Assembly (NCBI GenBank): GCA_013297655.1
Contig: JAAFHV010000084.1
Coordinates: 1-33,135 of the forward strand
From: Myxococcales bacterium
Lineage (GTDB): Bacteria; Myxococcota_A; Polyangia; Polyangiales; Polyangiaceae
Reading direction: 5' to 3'
DNA: 33,135 nt
In this document: piece after piece, positions 24,546-32,367 of the stretch
How the letters are laid out: each line of letters starts with the position of its first letter
Numbering within the stretch: the first letter of the stretch is position 1
Notes under the pieces: generated by a model
Told to the model about the DNA's origin: nothing
The model's input: only the letters and a program-made list of their open reading frames with translations
The model's database searches: none
Position numbers and translations under genes: made by a program

Positions 24546-24570
24546 GAGGGACGATTCACGGTCGTCCCTC
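24546..24570. terminator. hairpin between convergent genes
   Basis: A perfect 9-bp stem GAGGGACGA / TCGTCCCTC with a 7-base loop lies 14 bases past the DoxX stop and before the minus-strand stop at 24613. It can serve both directions; no T-run is present. Confidence 0.55.
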
Positions 24571-24612
24571 GCGCGCTCGAGCGTGTTTCGAAGGGCGAAG
24601 GGGCAGCTTTGC

Positions 24613-24861
24613 TCAGTCTTTTTCCCAGCGCGCGTCGCGTTTGGCGGAGACGACCTCGCTCACCACGAGCGGACAGCGCACGCGTGAGCCGCTCTTCGGG
24701 GGTGCCGCGTCGGAGCCGGCCTCGAGCTTGGGGAGCGGAGCGCTCGGGAGCGTCACGGCGAAAGGGTCGTCGGCGACCTCGTCCGGAGGAGGGAGCGGCA
24801 TGGCGGGCTCCTTCGATAGGACACGTCCGAGCCCGAGGCGAGTGACCTTGCGTGGCAACAT
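24613..24861 (-). CDS. small hypothetical protein
   Basis: This is an 82-residue, Pro/Ala/Ser-rich frame without signal or membrane segment and with one cysteine (RVRCPLVV). It starts 14 bases after the stop of the 24876-25637 gene on the same strand, so it may be the second gene of an operon; a weak AAAGG precedes the ATG. No family is recognised and chance cannot be excluded. Confidence 0.45.
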   Translation of the reverse strand: MLPRKVTRLGLGRVLSKEPAMPLPPPDEVADDPFAVTLPSAPLPKLEAGSDAAPPKSGSRVRCPLVVSEVVSAKRDARWEKD

Positions 24862-24875
24862 AGGGTGAAAGACCT

Positions 24876-25637
24876 TTACGAGGAGAGCTCCACGTTCGCG
24901 TGAATCTGGCGCACCCGTCGGATCGCCACATCTCTCGCGTCGCGTGCGAAGCGTACGACGGCGCCGCTCGCCGCGGACACGCCGCCCGAGAAACGCACCC
25001 GCGCCTCGGGAGAACGTAACGTGAGGTACACGCCAACCACGATCGCAGAGAGCCCGACCACGGTCGCGGCGAGGGAGAGCACGCGTCGGAGCCTGTCTTT
25101 TTTCGGACGTGGGAGCGCGACGCTGGAGGGAGCGGGCCCCGCGACGGGCTCGTCGATAGCTGCCGTTTGCACCGGATCGAGCCCGTCGACCTCGACGACG
25201 ATAGGAAACGATGGCGCCTCGTCGACGACGGCGCGCTCTGCCGTCTCGCTCTCGCGTGGATCGTCGATTGGCGGCGACGCAGTGACCTCGGCCGAAGGCG
25301 CGTATTCGGTCTTCGCGAAGGCGCGAACCTCGCCCGTGGCCGCCTCTTCGAGATCGGCGCTCGACGGGAGCGACGCGCGGAGGAGCGCCTTGTCGATGCG
25401 CGGGAGCTCGCGGGTCGCGAGCACGTCCTCGCGGGTCGAGATCACCGAGGCGAGCTTCTCTCGTCCGATGAGCCGCTCGTAACAGCGACCGCCGGAGAGG
25501 GTCGGGGCAAAATCGTCGAGGCTCTCGAGCTTCGGGCGCACCTCGTGGAGCGGCGCCGCGAGCATCGCCTTTCGGTCGTACCGTTTCGTCGGTTCGTCCA
25601 GGTGGAGGGCGAGGTTGCGGCGCGACGATGGTGGCAT
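24876..25637 (-). CDS. uncharacterised protein with one C-terminal membrane helix
   Basis: This is a 253-residue protein with no signal peptide. The first 75 residues are charged (NLALHLDEPTKRYDRK, EVRPKLESLDDFAPTLSGG), followed by an acidic, Pro/Ala/Glu-rich linker, a basic KKDRLRR stop and a single hydrophobic helix at about 197-215 (VLSLAATVVGLSAIVVGVY), then a basic tail of about 35 residues. This suggests an inner-membrane tail anchor with a cytoplasmic front. The frame stays open far upstream to 26843, but that part overlaps a plus-strand gene. No family was recognised. Confidence 0.6.
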   Translation of the reverse strand: MPPSSRRNLALHLDEPTKRYDRKAMLAAPLHEVRPKLESLDDFAPTLSGGRCYERLIGREKLASVISTREDVLATRELPRIDKALLRASLPSSADLEEAATGEVRAFAKTEYAPSAEVTASPPIDDPRESETAERAVVDEAPSFPIVVEVDGLDPVQTAAIDEPVAGPAPSSVALPRPKKDRLRRVLSLAATVVGLSAIVVGVYLTLRSPEARVRFSGGVSAASGAVVRFARDARDVAIRRVRQIHANVELSS

Positions 25638-25961
25638 CGAACGGGATAGTGCACCTCTCGTGCCTCGCGACCGGACGACCGTTCGTGCCCTTGTTTCGAC
25701 GCGATCATGGGCGCAGGAGGACCCGCTGGGCACAGGGGAGGCCCGAACCGAGCCTGTCGAGGTGGACCATGGACCGTGCTCAGAACGATCACACCTGGGA
25801 CACGGCGCTGCACACGAGGAGCGCGACGAACGAGGCCCCCCGAGCGCGCAACGGGGAGCAAAATCTCGAATTTGGCTCATTTTTGCCCGAATTGTCGCCC
25901 GAACGGACGTTGCGGCGGGGCGTGAGGTGCGACACGATGAGCCATCACCTAGGGAGATCTC
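25638..25961. other. divergent intergenic region
   Basis: About 320 bases separate two divergent genes and hold their promoters. It has an AT-richer patch (25855-25895) with GCCCGAA twice, 12 bases apart. No gene is supported here. Confidence 0.5.
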
Positions 25962-26879
25962 ATGACGATGCGACGTGGCACCCGGGCGTTCTTGTTTTTG
26001 GCTCTCGTGGGCACCTGTGGAGCCTCTCTCGTGGTGGCGTGCGTCGGTGACGATCCGGTCGGGACGGGCAGCGATTCGAGCACCCCGATCGTGGCGAGCG
26101 ACGCCTCGGTCGACACCGCGGTCACGCCCACGCCGGGCCCCGATACCTCGACCCCTGTCGACGCGAACGTGGCGGACACGAACGTGGCCGACGCCGCGAA
26201 GACGTTCTGCAGCACCCAAATCGCCCCTGTTGGTTTCACGGACTTCTTCTGCGCCGACTTCGACGGCACCGGCCCGATCGAAGAGGGCTTCACGAACAAG
26301 ACCCTCAGCGACGGCGGCGTGCTCTCGCGCACCACCGCGGTCGCCTATTCGGCCCCCAACGCGCTCTTCACCTCCTCGCTCGGCACGAACCGAGTCGGCA
26401 CGCTCTCGTGGAGAAAGACGGGCGGCGCCACCTTCACTCAGGCCGTGCTCACCGCCAGGGTCAACCCGGATATCCTCGGTGGCGTCGTCCCGCCCGGAAC
26501 GGGGGACGTAAAGCTCCTCGAGATTACGAGCTCCAACGCGCTCGCGGCGGTCTACTACACCGCCGGCGGGAACGTGGGCGGCACCGCCAACTACACGGGC
26601 TATTATTATGAAGGGCGCGCTTTTGGCGGAGGCGTCGCGCTCAAACAGCTCCCGATCACGACCCGACTCACTTCGTCCACCTGGACGGAGGTCAAGCTCA
26701 CGTGGGCGTCGACTGGCGCAGTCACCGTGGCGTACAACGGAGTCAGCGTCTTCACCGACTCGGGCTTCTCGTCGACCGACACGGCGCTCACGTTCACGGT
26801 CGGCTCCGCGGGCAGCGGGACCACGGGAGCGGTCCCTCCGCATCGCTTCGACGACGTGATGTTCGCCATTCGACGCTGA
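25962..26879 (+). CDS. large lipoprotein, possibly lectin/LamG-like fold
   Basis: This is a 305-residue protein with a lipoprotein signal ending in VVAC (Cys27) and a linker rich in Asp, Thr, Ser and Val (about 30-75). The rest is beta-rich, with FFCADFDGTGPIEEGF, YSAPNALFTSS, TWTEVKLTWASTGAVTVAYNGVSVFTDSG and a final HRFDDVMFAIRR. The strand spacing and the late DDV motif recall the jelly-roll/concanavalin-like fold seen in many myxobacterial lipoproteins; carbohydrate binding is inferred. GGGAGA precedes the ATG. It has its own promoter region. Confidence 0.7.
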   Translation: MTMRRGTRAFLFLALVGTCGASLVVACVGDDPVGTGSDSSTPIVASDASVDTAVTPTPGPDTSTPVDANVADTNVADAAKTFCSTQIAPVGFTDFFCADFDGTGPIEEGFTNKTLSDGGVLSRTTAVAYSAPNALFTSSLGTNRVGTLSWRKTGGATFTQAVLTARVNPDILGGVVPPGTGDVKLLEITSSNALAAVYYTAGGNVGGTANYTGYYYEGRAFGGGVALKQLPITTRLTSSTWTEVKLTWASTGAVTVAYNGVSVFTDSGFSSTDTALTFTVGSAGSGTTGAVPPHRFDDVMFAIRR

Positions 26880-26996
26880 CCGCGTTTACGTAGGTTTACC
26901 CCCGCCCCGCGCCGCGACGACGTACCGTGTCGGCGTGACCACCCTATGCAAACGACGCTCGCGCTCGCGTCTTCGGAGCGACGGCGGAGGCTCGCG

Positions 26997-28190
26997 ATGA
27001 CCTGGTTTTTGTGGCTCACGGTGGGTGGATTCGTGGTCACGGTCGCCGCGGCGTGGCGAAGGAGCCGCCCCTTCGCGATGTTCGTAGGCGTGCTCGTCGG
27101 CATTTACTCGCTGCTCGCGGTGAAGATGTCCGCGGTGTACCCGGTGGTGTTGCCGGTCGTCGCGTTCTTCCATGTCGCGGTTTACGTGAATTTCCTCGCC
27201 CTCTCTCGCGCGCGCATGCGGCCGCTGCCGTATCGCATCCTCGTGAGCTGGCCCGCTTCGTTCTTCGCCGCGGGCACCTTGCTCGCGCTGCCCTGGGGCA
27301 TCGCGCTCTCCCTCGGCTTCCACCCCGCAGCCCCCTGGTTGCCTTATGCGCTCGCGGCGATTGGCATGTTCCAGTCGCTCACCACCAAGCGCGAGACCAT
27401 CGATCTGTCGCTCGCCGATCGTCGCGCAGCGGACGACGACGTGGCGATCGTCGCGCGCCAGCCACGTGGTCAGCGGCGGGTGGAGAAGCCGCTTCGCATC
27501 GTGCAAATCTCGGACACCCACATTGGTCCGTTCATGTCGGTGAAGCGACTCGCGGAGATTTGCCAGCGCGCGGTCGACCAGGCCCCTGACCTGATCCTCC
27601 TCACGGGCGACTTTCTGACCATGGAGTCGCACTCCGACGAGCGCCTCCTCGCGGACGCCCTCGCGCCGCTGAAGAAGCTGCCCGGGCGCGTATTCGCCTG
27701 TCACGGCAATCACGATCACGAGGCGCCGAAGACGGTCTCGAATGCCATGTCCGAGAACGGCATCGAGCTCCTCCTCGGCGACGCGAGGGTGGTCGATACA
27801 GCGGCTGGGAAGGTGCAAATCGTGGGCACCGATTTCGTGTGGCGGAACCGAAAGGCGTACCTCGCGAAGGTGTGCGAGGACCACCCTCGTATTCCGGGAG
27901 TCACCCGCATCGTGATGCTCCACGATCCGGGGCAGTTTCACGATTTGCCCGCTGGCGAGGCCGATCTCGTGCTCTCGGGTCACACCCACGGGGGGCAGCT
28001 CGGCCTCCTCAGCCTCGGTCTCACCTGGACGTTCTTGCGGCTCGGCGGGAACCGAATGCCCGATCATGGCTATTGGGGCAAAGGCCACGATCGGCTCTGG
28101 GTGCATCGCGGGACGGGTCATTATGGCTTCCCCCTCCGCCTCGGCGTGCCGGCAGAAGAGAGCTTGCTCCGCGTTCATCCGGCGAGCTGA
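26997..28190 (+). CDS. membrane-anchored metallophosphoesterase (calcineurin-like)
   Basis: This is a 397-residue protein with four N-terminal membrane helices (about 5-120) and a C-terminal phosphoesterase domain. Metal-binding motifs occur in order: DTHIGP (from 173), GDF (204), GNHDH (237-241) and GHTHGGQ near 325, the typical pattern of the YkuE/YaeI group, which hydrolyses phosphate esters such as UDP-glucose-related or phospholipid substrates. The start at 26997 has GGAGG 6 bases upstream; the ATG at 26946 has none. The domain should lie near the membrane surface. The lipoprotein gene at 28232 follows 41 bases later. Confidence 0.87.
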   Translation: MTWFLWLTVGGFVVTVAAAWRRSRPFAMFVGVLVGIYSLLAVKMSAVYPVVLPVVAFFHVAVYVNFLALSRARMRPLPYRILVSWPASFFAAGTLLALPWGIALSLGFHPAAPWLPYALAAIGMFQSLTTKRETIDLSLADRRAADDDVAIVARQPRGQRRVEKPLRIVQISDTHIGPFMSVKRLAEICQRAVDQAPDLILLTGDFLTMESHSDERLLADALAPLKKLPGRVFACHGNHDHEAPKTVSNAMSENGIELLLGDARVVDTAAGKVQIVGTDFVWRNRKAYLAKVCEDHPRIPGVTRIVMLHDPGQFHDLPAGEADLVLSGHTHGGQLGLLSLGLTWTFLRLGGNRMPDHGYWGKGHDRLWVHRGTGHYGFPLRLGVPAEESLLRVHPAS

Positions 28191-28231
28191 CGTTCTCGAA
28201 AGGTTGGCACGGGTCGTGAAAGGTGGTGGGC

Positions 28232-28765
28232 ATGAAGCGCTCCCTCCTCCCCCTCCTCGTCCTTCCTGCCCTCCTCGCGACCGGCTGCACGGACCGCGGG
28301 TTCGCCGCCGCGATGAGCACGACCGCCAGCGTCGTCTCGATCGCCGCGACGGTCGAGTATGCGCGCCAGGTGGGCGAGGAGGAGGCGCGAGAGGAAGAGC
28401 GCGAGGCCTATCACCGCGACCAGCAGGCGATGTGGTCGCGACCCGACGTTTACCTGGTGCCGGAGGCCTCCGCGAAGGACGCCGTGCAGGCGACCAAGCC
28501 TGCCTCGTTCGACCCGATACGTGCCCGGAACAACTTGGCAAATCTCGATTTGAGCGCGTGCGCGGGTGAGGGACGCAGCGGCGCCTCCGGTCACGCGAAG
28601 GTGACGTACCAGCCGTCCGGAGCGGTGTCGAAGGTGGTCATCGACGCGCCTCGTGGGCTCACCCCCGCGATGGTCGCGTGCGTGGGCGCTGGCCTCGGGA
28701 AGAGCCAAGTGCCCCCGTTCGTGGGGAGCCCGATCGTCGTCGGTACCGGCTTTCGTGTGCCCTGA
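28232..28765 (+). CDS. lipoprotein with AgmX/TonB-like C-terminal domain
   Basis: This is a 177-residue protein with a lipoprotein signal (ATGC, Cys19), a hydrophobic-to-helical middle (EEEAREEEREAYHRDQQ, about 51-67) and a C-terminal part with GHAKVTYQPSGAVSKVVIDAPRGL, AMVACVGAGLGKSQVPPFVG and a closing VVGTGFRV. This matches the AgmX-type pattern in which one Cys precedes a VPPF loop, and it resembles the lipoprotein at 13899. AAAGG lies ahead of the ATG. It is probably cotranscribed with the phosphoesterase and is convergent with the TPR gene. Confidence 0.68.
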   Translation: MKRSLLPLLVLPALLATGCTDRGFAAAMSTTASVVSIAATVEYARQVGEEEAREEEREAYHRDQQAMWSRPDVYLVPEASAKDAVQATKPASFDPIRARNNLANLDLSACAGEGRSGASGHAKVTYQPSGAVSKVVIDAPRGLTPAMVACVGAGLGKSQVPPFVGSPIVVGTGFRVP

Positions 28766-28851
28766 AGAGTCGCCCCGCCGCGTGAACGCGCGTACTCGCT
28801 CGTGGCCCTGCCGATGAATCGAGTCTGCCCGAGGTGTTGCGCCTCGCGCCG

Positions 28852-30525
28852 CTACTTGCTCGCGCGGGCGGCGAAGATGCAGCCCTGGGAGATGCCCAAG
28901 TCGCACGCCGCTTTCACGTCGGCGTGGGCGGCGTCGCGTTCGCCCAGGCGATTGTGCGCGCCGCCGCGCTCGAGGTGGGCGCGCCCGTCCTTCGGGTGGC
29001 GAGCGATGTAGCCGTCCCACATTTGAATGACCTCTTTGAAGCGATTGAGCGCGGCGAGGGCGTAGTCGAGCCTCTGGTGCGTGCGGAAGTCGTCTGGCTT
29101 CGCTTTGACGTCGGCTTCGAGACGCGGGATGTCCGTCTTCGGATCGACGTCGAGGAGCACGGCTGCGCTCTGCGCACCCGCGGCGTACTGGTTGCTTGGC
29201 GCGAGCGCGAGCGCGACGTCGAGGAGGTCGAGGGCTGCGTCGCGCCTCTTCGCGACGGTCTCTTCGTGGGCACGCCAAATGAGCCATTCGACGATGTACG
29301 CGTGGTACTCGCGCGCCGTGTCGTTGGTGCGATCGACGCGGACCGCGATCAAGAGCTCTTCGCCCGCTTCTTTCCAGCGCTTCGAGCTCGCGAGGATGGC
29401 CGCGCGGTTCGCGTGCAAGTCGGCGTCCCACGGCGCCAAGTCGAGCGCGTGATCGATAGCGACGAGCGCGCCGGCGAGGTCCTTCTTGCGGTGCAATACG
29501 TCGGCCCGTGCTCCCGCGAAGGTGGCGGCGTCGTAGTGCTTGGTCGCTGCGTCGAGCGCTGCCAGCGCACCATCGTAGTTCTTGGCGACGAGCAAGGAGG
29601 TCGCGCGATCGTCATCGGCGAGGCCGGCGAGGATCGCGAGGCGAGGATTCTTGTCGACCGGGGCGGACTTCGCGAAGGCATCCATCGCTTCGTAGCTGCC
29701 ACCCCAGCGCGGCGCGAGACCGAAGGCGTATGCGAAACGGACCCTGAAACAGGTGGGGCAATCTTTTACGGCGCGGTCGAGCGCGGCCTTCCCGTCCGTG
29801 GCGCGCGAAGTTCCTTTGGCAATTTTGACGCGCACGCGAAGCGCGGCCTGCAGCTTCGGGCGGAGCTCGAGTGCCTTGTTCGCGTCAGCGAGCGCTTTTT
29901 CGTGGAGCTCTTTCATCCTGGCGAATGCTTCGCCGGACGTCTCCCTCGCCGAAGCGCCGCCCCGCGAGTCCCACCCCGCGTTCTCGAAATGGTTCGCGCG
30001 CGCCAAATAAGGCGCGAACGAACTGGGAGATGCGGCGACCCAAGCGTCGAGTTGCTGTTGGAGCTCGTTCTCGGACGAGTCGAACGAGCCGGCCGCCTGG
30101 TAAATGAGCTCCTCGTCGAATACGTCCGTCTCGAAGCGATGTTGGAAGGTCTCGAATGCGGCCTCCAGGAGGGCGTACTTCTTGAAATAGAGGAGGCTGC
30201 GGATGCCCGGCTGATCGACGTATTCCTTCGGCCCCTTACCGGAGGGCGAAACATGTACTTTCAACGGGAGCCCTTCGGGCAGCGGCGCGGGAGCCACGAT
30301 CGCGACAGGTTGCGTGCGTTCGGCCGGCGTGAGCGATGGTGCCTCTGCGCGTCGCGACCAAGGGCTCGCCTGCCCGTCCGTCGCGAAGGTTACCGGCACC
30401 TTCTTTTTACAGCCGACGAGACCGAACGAGCTCGCGCCGAGAAGGAGCAGGAGCAGGACTGCCACCGCGGCCCTACGGGCGACTCCACGACTCCGCGGCA
30501 CGAAGGGTCTCGACCTATCCACCAT
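28852..30525 (-). CDS. TPR-repeat lipoprotein
   Basis: This is a 557-residue protein. A long basic N-region precedes the signal helix (about 20-36) and a lipobox LVGC with Cys39. The body carries repeated 34-residue TPR-like units with the A/Y/A/L spacing, clearest in KALADANKALELRPKLQAAL, ALVAIDHALDLAPWDADLHANRAAIL, ALDLLDVALALAPSNQYAAG and GRAHLERGGAHNRLGERDAA. A scaffold for envelope protein complexes is likely. ATG at 30525 is used; the adjacent GTG at 30522 has better spacing to GGGAG. It diverges from the TIKI/ChaN-like gene, sharing a region with the palindromes at 30542-30560. Confidence 0.78.
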   Translation of the reverse strand: MVDRSRPFVPRSRGVARRAAVAVLLLLLLGASSFGLVGCKKKVPVTFATDGQASPWSRRAEAPSLTPAERTQPVAIVAPAPLPEGLPLKVHVSPSGKGPKEYVDQPGIRSLLYFKKYALLEAAFETFQHRFETDVFDEELIYQAAGSFDSSENELQQQLDAWVAASPSSFAPYLARANHFENAGWDSRGGASARETSGEAFARMKELHEKALADANKALELRPKLQAALRVRVKIAKGTSRATDGKAALDRAVKDCPTCFRVRFAYAFGLAPRWGGSYEAMDAFAKSAPVDKNPRLAILAGLADDDRATSLLVAKNYDGALAALDAATKHYDAATFAGARADVLHRKKDLAGALVAIDHALDLAPWDADLHANRAAILASSKRWKEAGEELLIAVRVDRTNDTAREYHAYIVEWLIWRAHEETVAKRRDAALDLLDVALALAPSNQYAAGAQSAAVLLDVDPKTDIPRLEADVKAKPDDFRTHQRLDYALAALNRFKEVIQMWDGYIARHPKDGRAHLERGGAHNRLGERDAAHADVKAACDLGISQGCIFAARASK

Positions 30526-30541
30526 TCTCCCAGGATGCCAC

Positions 30542-30560
30542 GATTCGCGAATCGCGATTC
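30542..30560. promoter_or_regulatory. two overlapping perfect 12-bp palindromes
   Basis: GATTCGCGAATC (30542-30553) and GAATCGCGATTC (30549-30560) are each exact palindromes and share five bases. They lie 16 bases upstream of the TPR gene start and in the region it shares with the divergent gene at 30680. Repeated half-sites of this kind suggest cooperative repressor binding. Confidence 0.45.
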
Positions 30561-30679
30561 CCTTTTTTGGAGTCGTGCCCCCGCGGTAGGCGTCGCACCG
30601 ACACCCGGGCTCGATCCCGATATGTGTTCCCGCGTTCGAGAGGCACCCAAGGTTCTCGTCTATCGCGGGTATTTCGCCG

Positions 30680-31591
30680 ATGCTGCGGGTTTGGGCGTTC
30701 GTCGCGACGGCATCGACAGGATTCGTGCTCGCCGCGAGCGCGTGCTCCGAGAAACCACGCGACGCTATCGACGCGCGCGCGCCGGTCGCACCGAACGACC
30801 CTGCGTGCGGTGAGCTTCCGTGCGAGACGTTCCCCTCCGTGGAAGCGGCCTTCGCGCGCGTGCTCGCGGACTCCCCTCGAGTATTGGCGGTGGGCGAGTC
30901 GCACGCGTGGGAGGGGGACACCGGGAAGAGCCCCACGAAGCGCTTCGTCGAGACGCTATTGCCGTTGCTCGAGGGTCGCGCGCGGGGGCTCGTGGTGGAG
31001 CTGTGGGTCGCCGACGGCACGTGCAAGGTGCACGCACCGCGCGAGGTCGCGGCGGTCGCCTCGGCGCAGCGGGAGATCACGCGGAGGCAAGCGCCGAGGA
31101 ACCAGAGCGATTTTCTCGCGCTCTACGAGGGGGCGCGGCGGCACGGGCTTCGCGCGAAGCTGCTCGTTCCGCCTTGCGAGACGTACGCGAGCATCCTCGA
31201 CGCCGGCCCGCGCGACGTCGACACGATGCTCACGATGGTGGCCGACGTGACGGCGCGGGACGTGACGGCCATGCTCGCCGAGGCGGACGACGCGGGCGCG
31301 GGCGCGCAGACGGTGGTGGCCTATGGCGGGGCGATGCACAACGATCTCGCGCCGAGGCCCGGGCACGCGCGCTGGAGCTTTGGCCCACGCCTCGCGAAGG
31401 CGACCGCCGGTAGGTACGTGGAGCTCGACCTCGTGATACCGGAGAACGTGCACGACACCGAGGCGACGCGCGCGCAACCTTGGTATTCGCACTTTCATCG
31501 CGAGGCCCAAGGGGCGCGGGCAATTTTGTTTCGTGTGCGGCCTGGATCGTATGCACTCGTGTTTCCGCCCGCGGTGGCGGGGGCGCCGTAA
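30680..31591 (+). CDS. TIKI/ChaN-like lipoprotein
   Basis: This is a 303-residue protein with a lipoprotein signal ending in AASAC (Cys22) and the remaining chain in an alpha/beta fold. RVLAVGESHAWEGDTGKSPTKRF starts the fold, LVVELWVADGTCK follows, and VVAYGGAMHNDLAP near 215-228 gives a second Gly/His segment. This fits the haem-binding-uptake/TIKI superfamily (ChaN, erythromycin-esterase-like proteins), in which Glu and His in the G-E-x-H segment bind metal. An actual activity is unknown. The ATG at 30680 lacks a strong ribosome site. Confidence 0.65.
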   Translation: MLRVWAFVATASTGFVLAASACSEKPRDAIDARAPVAPNDPACGELPCETFPSVEAAFARVLADSPRVLAVGESHAWEGDTGKSPTKRFVETLLPLLEGRARGLVVELWVADGTCKVHAPREVAAVASAQREITRRQAPRNQSDFLALYEGARRHGLRAKLLVPPCETYASILDAGPRDVDTMLTMVADVTARDVTAMLAEADDAGAGAQTVVAYGGAMHNDLAPRPGHARWSFGPRLAKATAGRYVELDLVIPENVHDTEATRAQPWYSHFHREAQGARAILFRVRPGSYALVFPPAVAGAP

Positions 31592-31690
31592 CTATCGATG
31601 CCCGGACGAGCACGTGAAACGCGCGTACGGTCGTTCGATTGATGAGCGTCGTCACGGCGTACGACATGCATTTCAGTCCAGGGCGAGCCG

Positions 31691-31870
31691 TTAGCAGCCC
31701 GTTGATTTACTCCCGTCGGCCAATCGCCGCCGCATCCCGACCGCCTTCGTTGCGATCCTCCGGTGCGTGCTCACCTAGAAAACTAGGCTCCGCGCGCTCC
31801 TCGGATCGCGCCTCGGCGGATCGGGCGCGGACGACAACCGGCCTCGGTCCGTAAATCAACGGACTGCTAG
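31691..31870. mobile_element. MITE-like element with terminal inverted repeats
   Basis: The 180-bp segment is bounded by TAGCAGCCCGTTGATTTAC (31692-31710) and GTAAATCAACGGACTGCTA (31851-31869), which match at 18 of 19 positions as inverted repeats. An inner hairpin CCTAG-AAAA-CTAGG lies at 31774-31787. It has no transposase. Its left 32 bases recur at 4595-4626 with 28 matches. Clear target duplications are not visible, so it may be an old insertion of a nonautonomous element moved by an unseen transposase. Confidence 0.65.
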
Positions 31871-32367
31871 CGCTTCAACCCGTTCATCCAATCCAGCACG
31901 CTCTTCGCCCCCGCCGACGGCGGCCTCGTGCCCGCCGAGAGCGGCACCACCGTGTTCGACCCCGACGCCGTCCTTCCGAAACAATCGAGCTCGTCTTGGA
32001 GCGTGCGATCCCATGGCCACGGCATCGCGGGGAGCTTCGCCACCTGCTCGCCCCTCGCCGCTAGCTCTGCGGGCGGAACCACGCGCGGAGCGCCCCCGTC
32101 GGTGGTACGTGCGCGCCACTCCGTCGCGACACCGCTCGCGTCGACGCCTACCTCGAGGAGCACGACGGTGCCGTCGGCTCGAATCCCGATGCCCGGGTTC
32201 GGGCCCTTCGCTCGGCACGCGAAGAGGTACGGCTCGGCGCTGGTGGGCGCGGGGAACGCCTCGAACGGATAGCGGGAGTCCCAGCAGTTTCGGGCTGGCT
32301 CGTGGCCGCACGCCGATACGCACGCCGCCGCGACGGAGAGAGCAACGAGCCACTTGGTGAAGCTCAT
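31867..32367 (-). CDS. hypothetical lipoprotein, 3' end inside MITE-like repeat
   Basis: This is a 166-residue protein with a lipoprotein signal ending in CVSAC (Cys20; Cys16 is a less likely site). The body has three more cysteines (NCWDS, FACRAK, LDCFGR), a beta-rich middle (GIGIRADGTVVLLEVGVDASG) and a C-terminus DWMNGLKR. Its TAG stop (31867-31869) falls within the terminal inverted repeat of the element at 31691-31870, so the original 3' end may have been altered. The ATG at 32367 overlaps the stop of the M4 peptidase gene by 4 bases (ATGA), so it is translated with it and may be a partner of that peptidase. Confidence 0.68.
   Translation of the reverse strand: MSFTKWLVALSVAAACVSACGHEPARNCWDSRYPFEAFPAPTSAEPYLFACRAKGPNPGIGIRADGTVVLLEVGVDASGVATEWRARTTDGGAPRVVPPAELAARGEQVAKLPAMPWPWDRTLQDELDCFGRTASGSNTVVPLSAGTRPPSAGAKSVLDWMNGLKR

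Noticed and set aside
25873-25887. Sigma-54-like promoter (GG and GC boxes)
   Set aside because: GG and GC are separated by 9 bases, not the required 10, and the flanks fit poorly.
26886-28541. 551-codon minus-strand open frame
   Set aside because: Antisense shadow of the metallophosphoesterase gene; low-complexity charged protein.
28834-30813. 659-codon plus-strand open frame
   Set aside because: Antisense shadow of the TPR lipoprotein gene.
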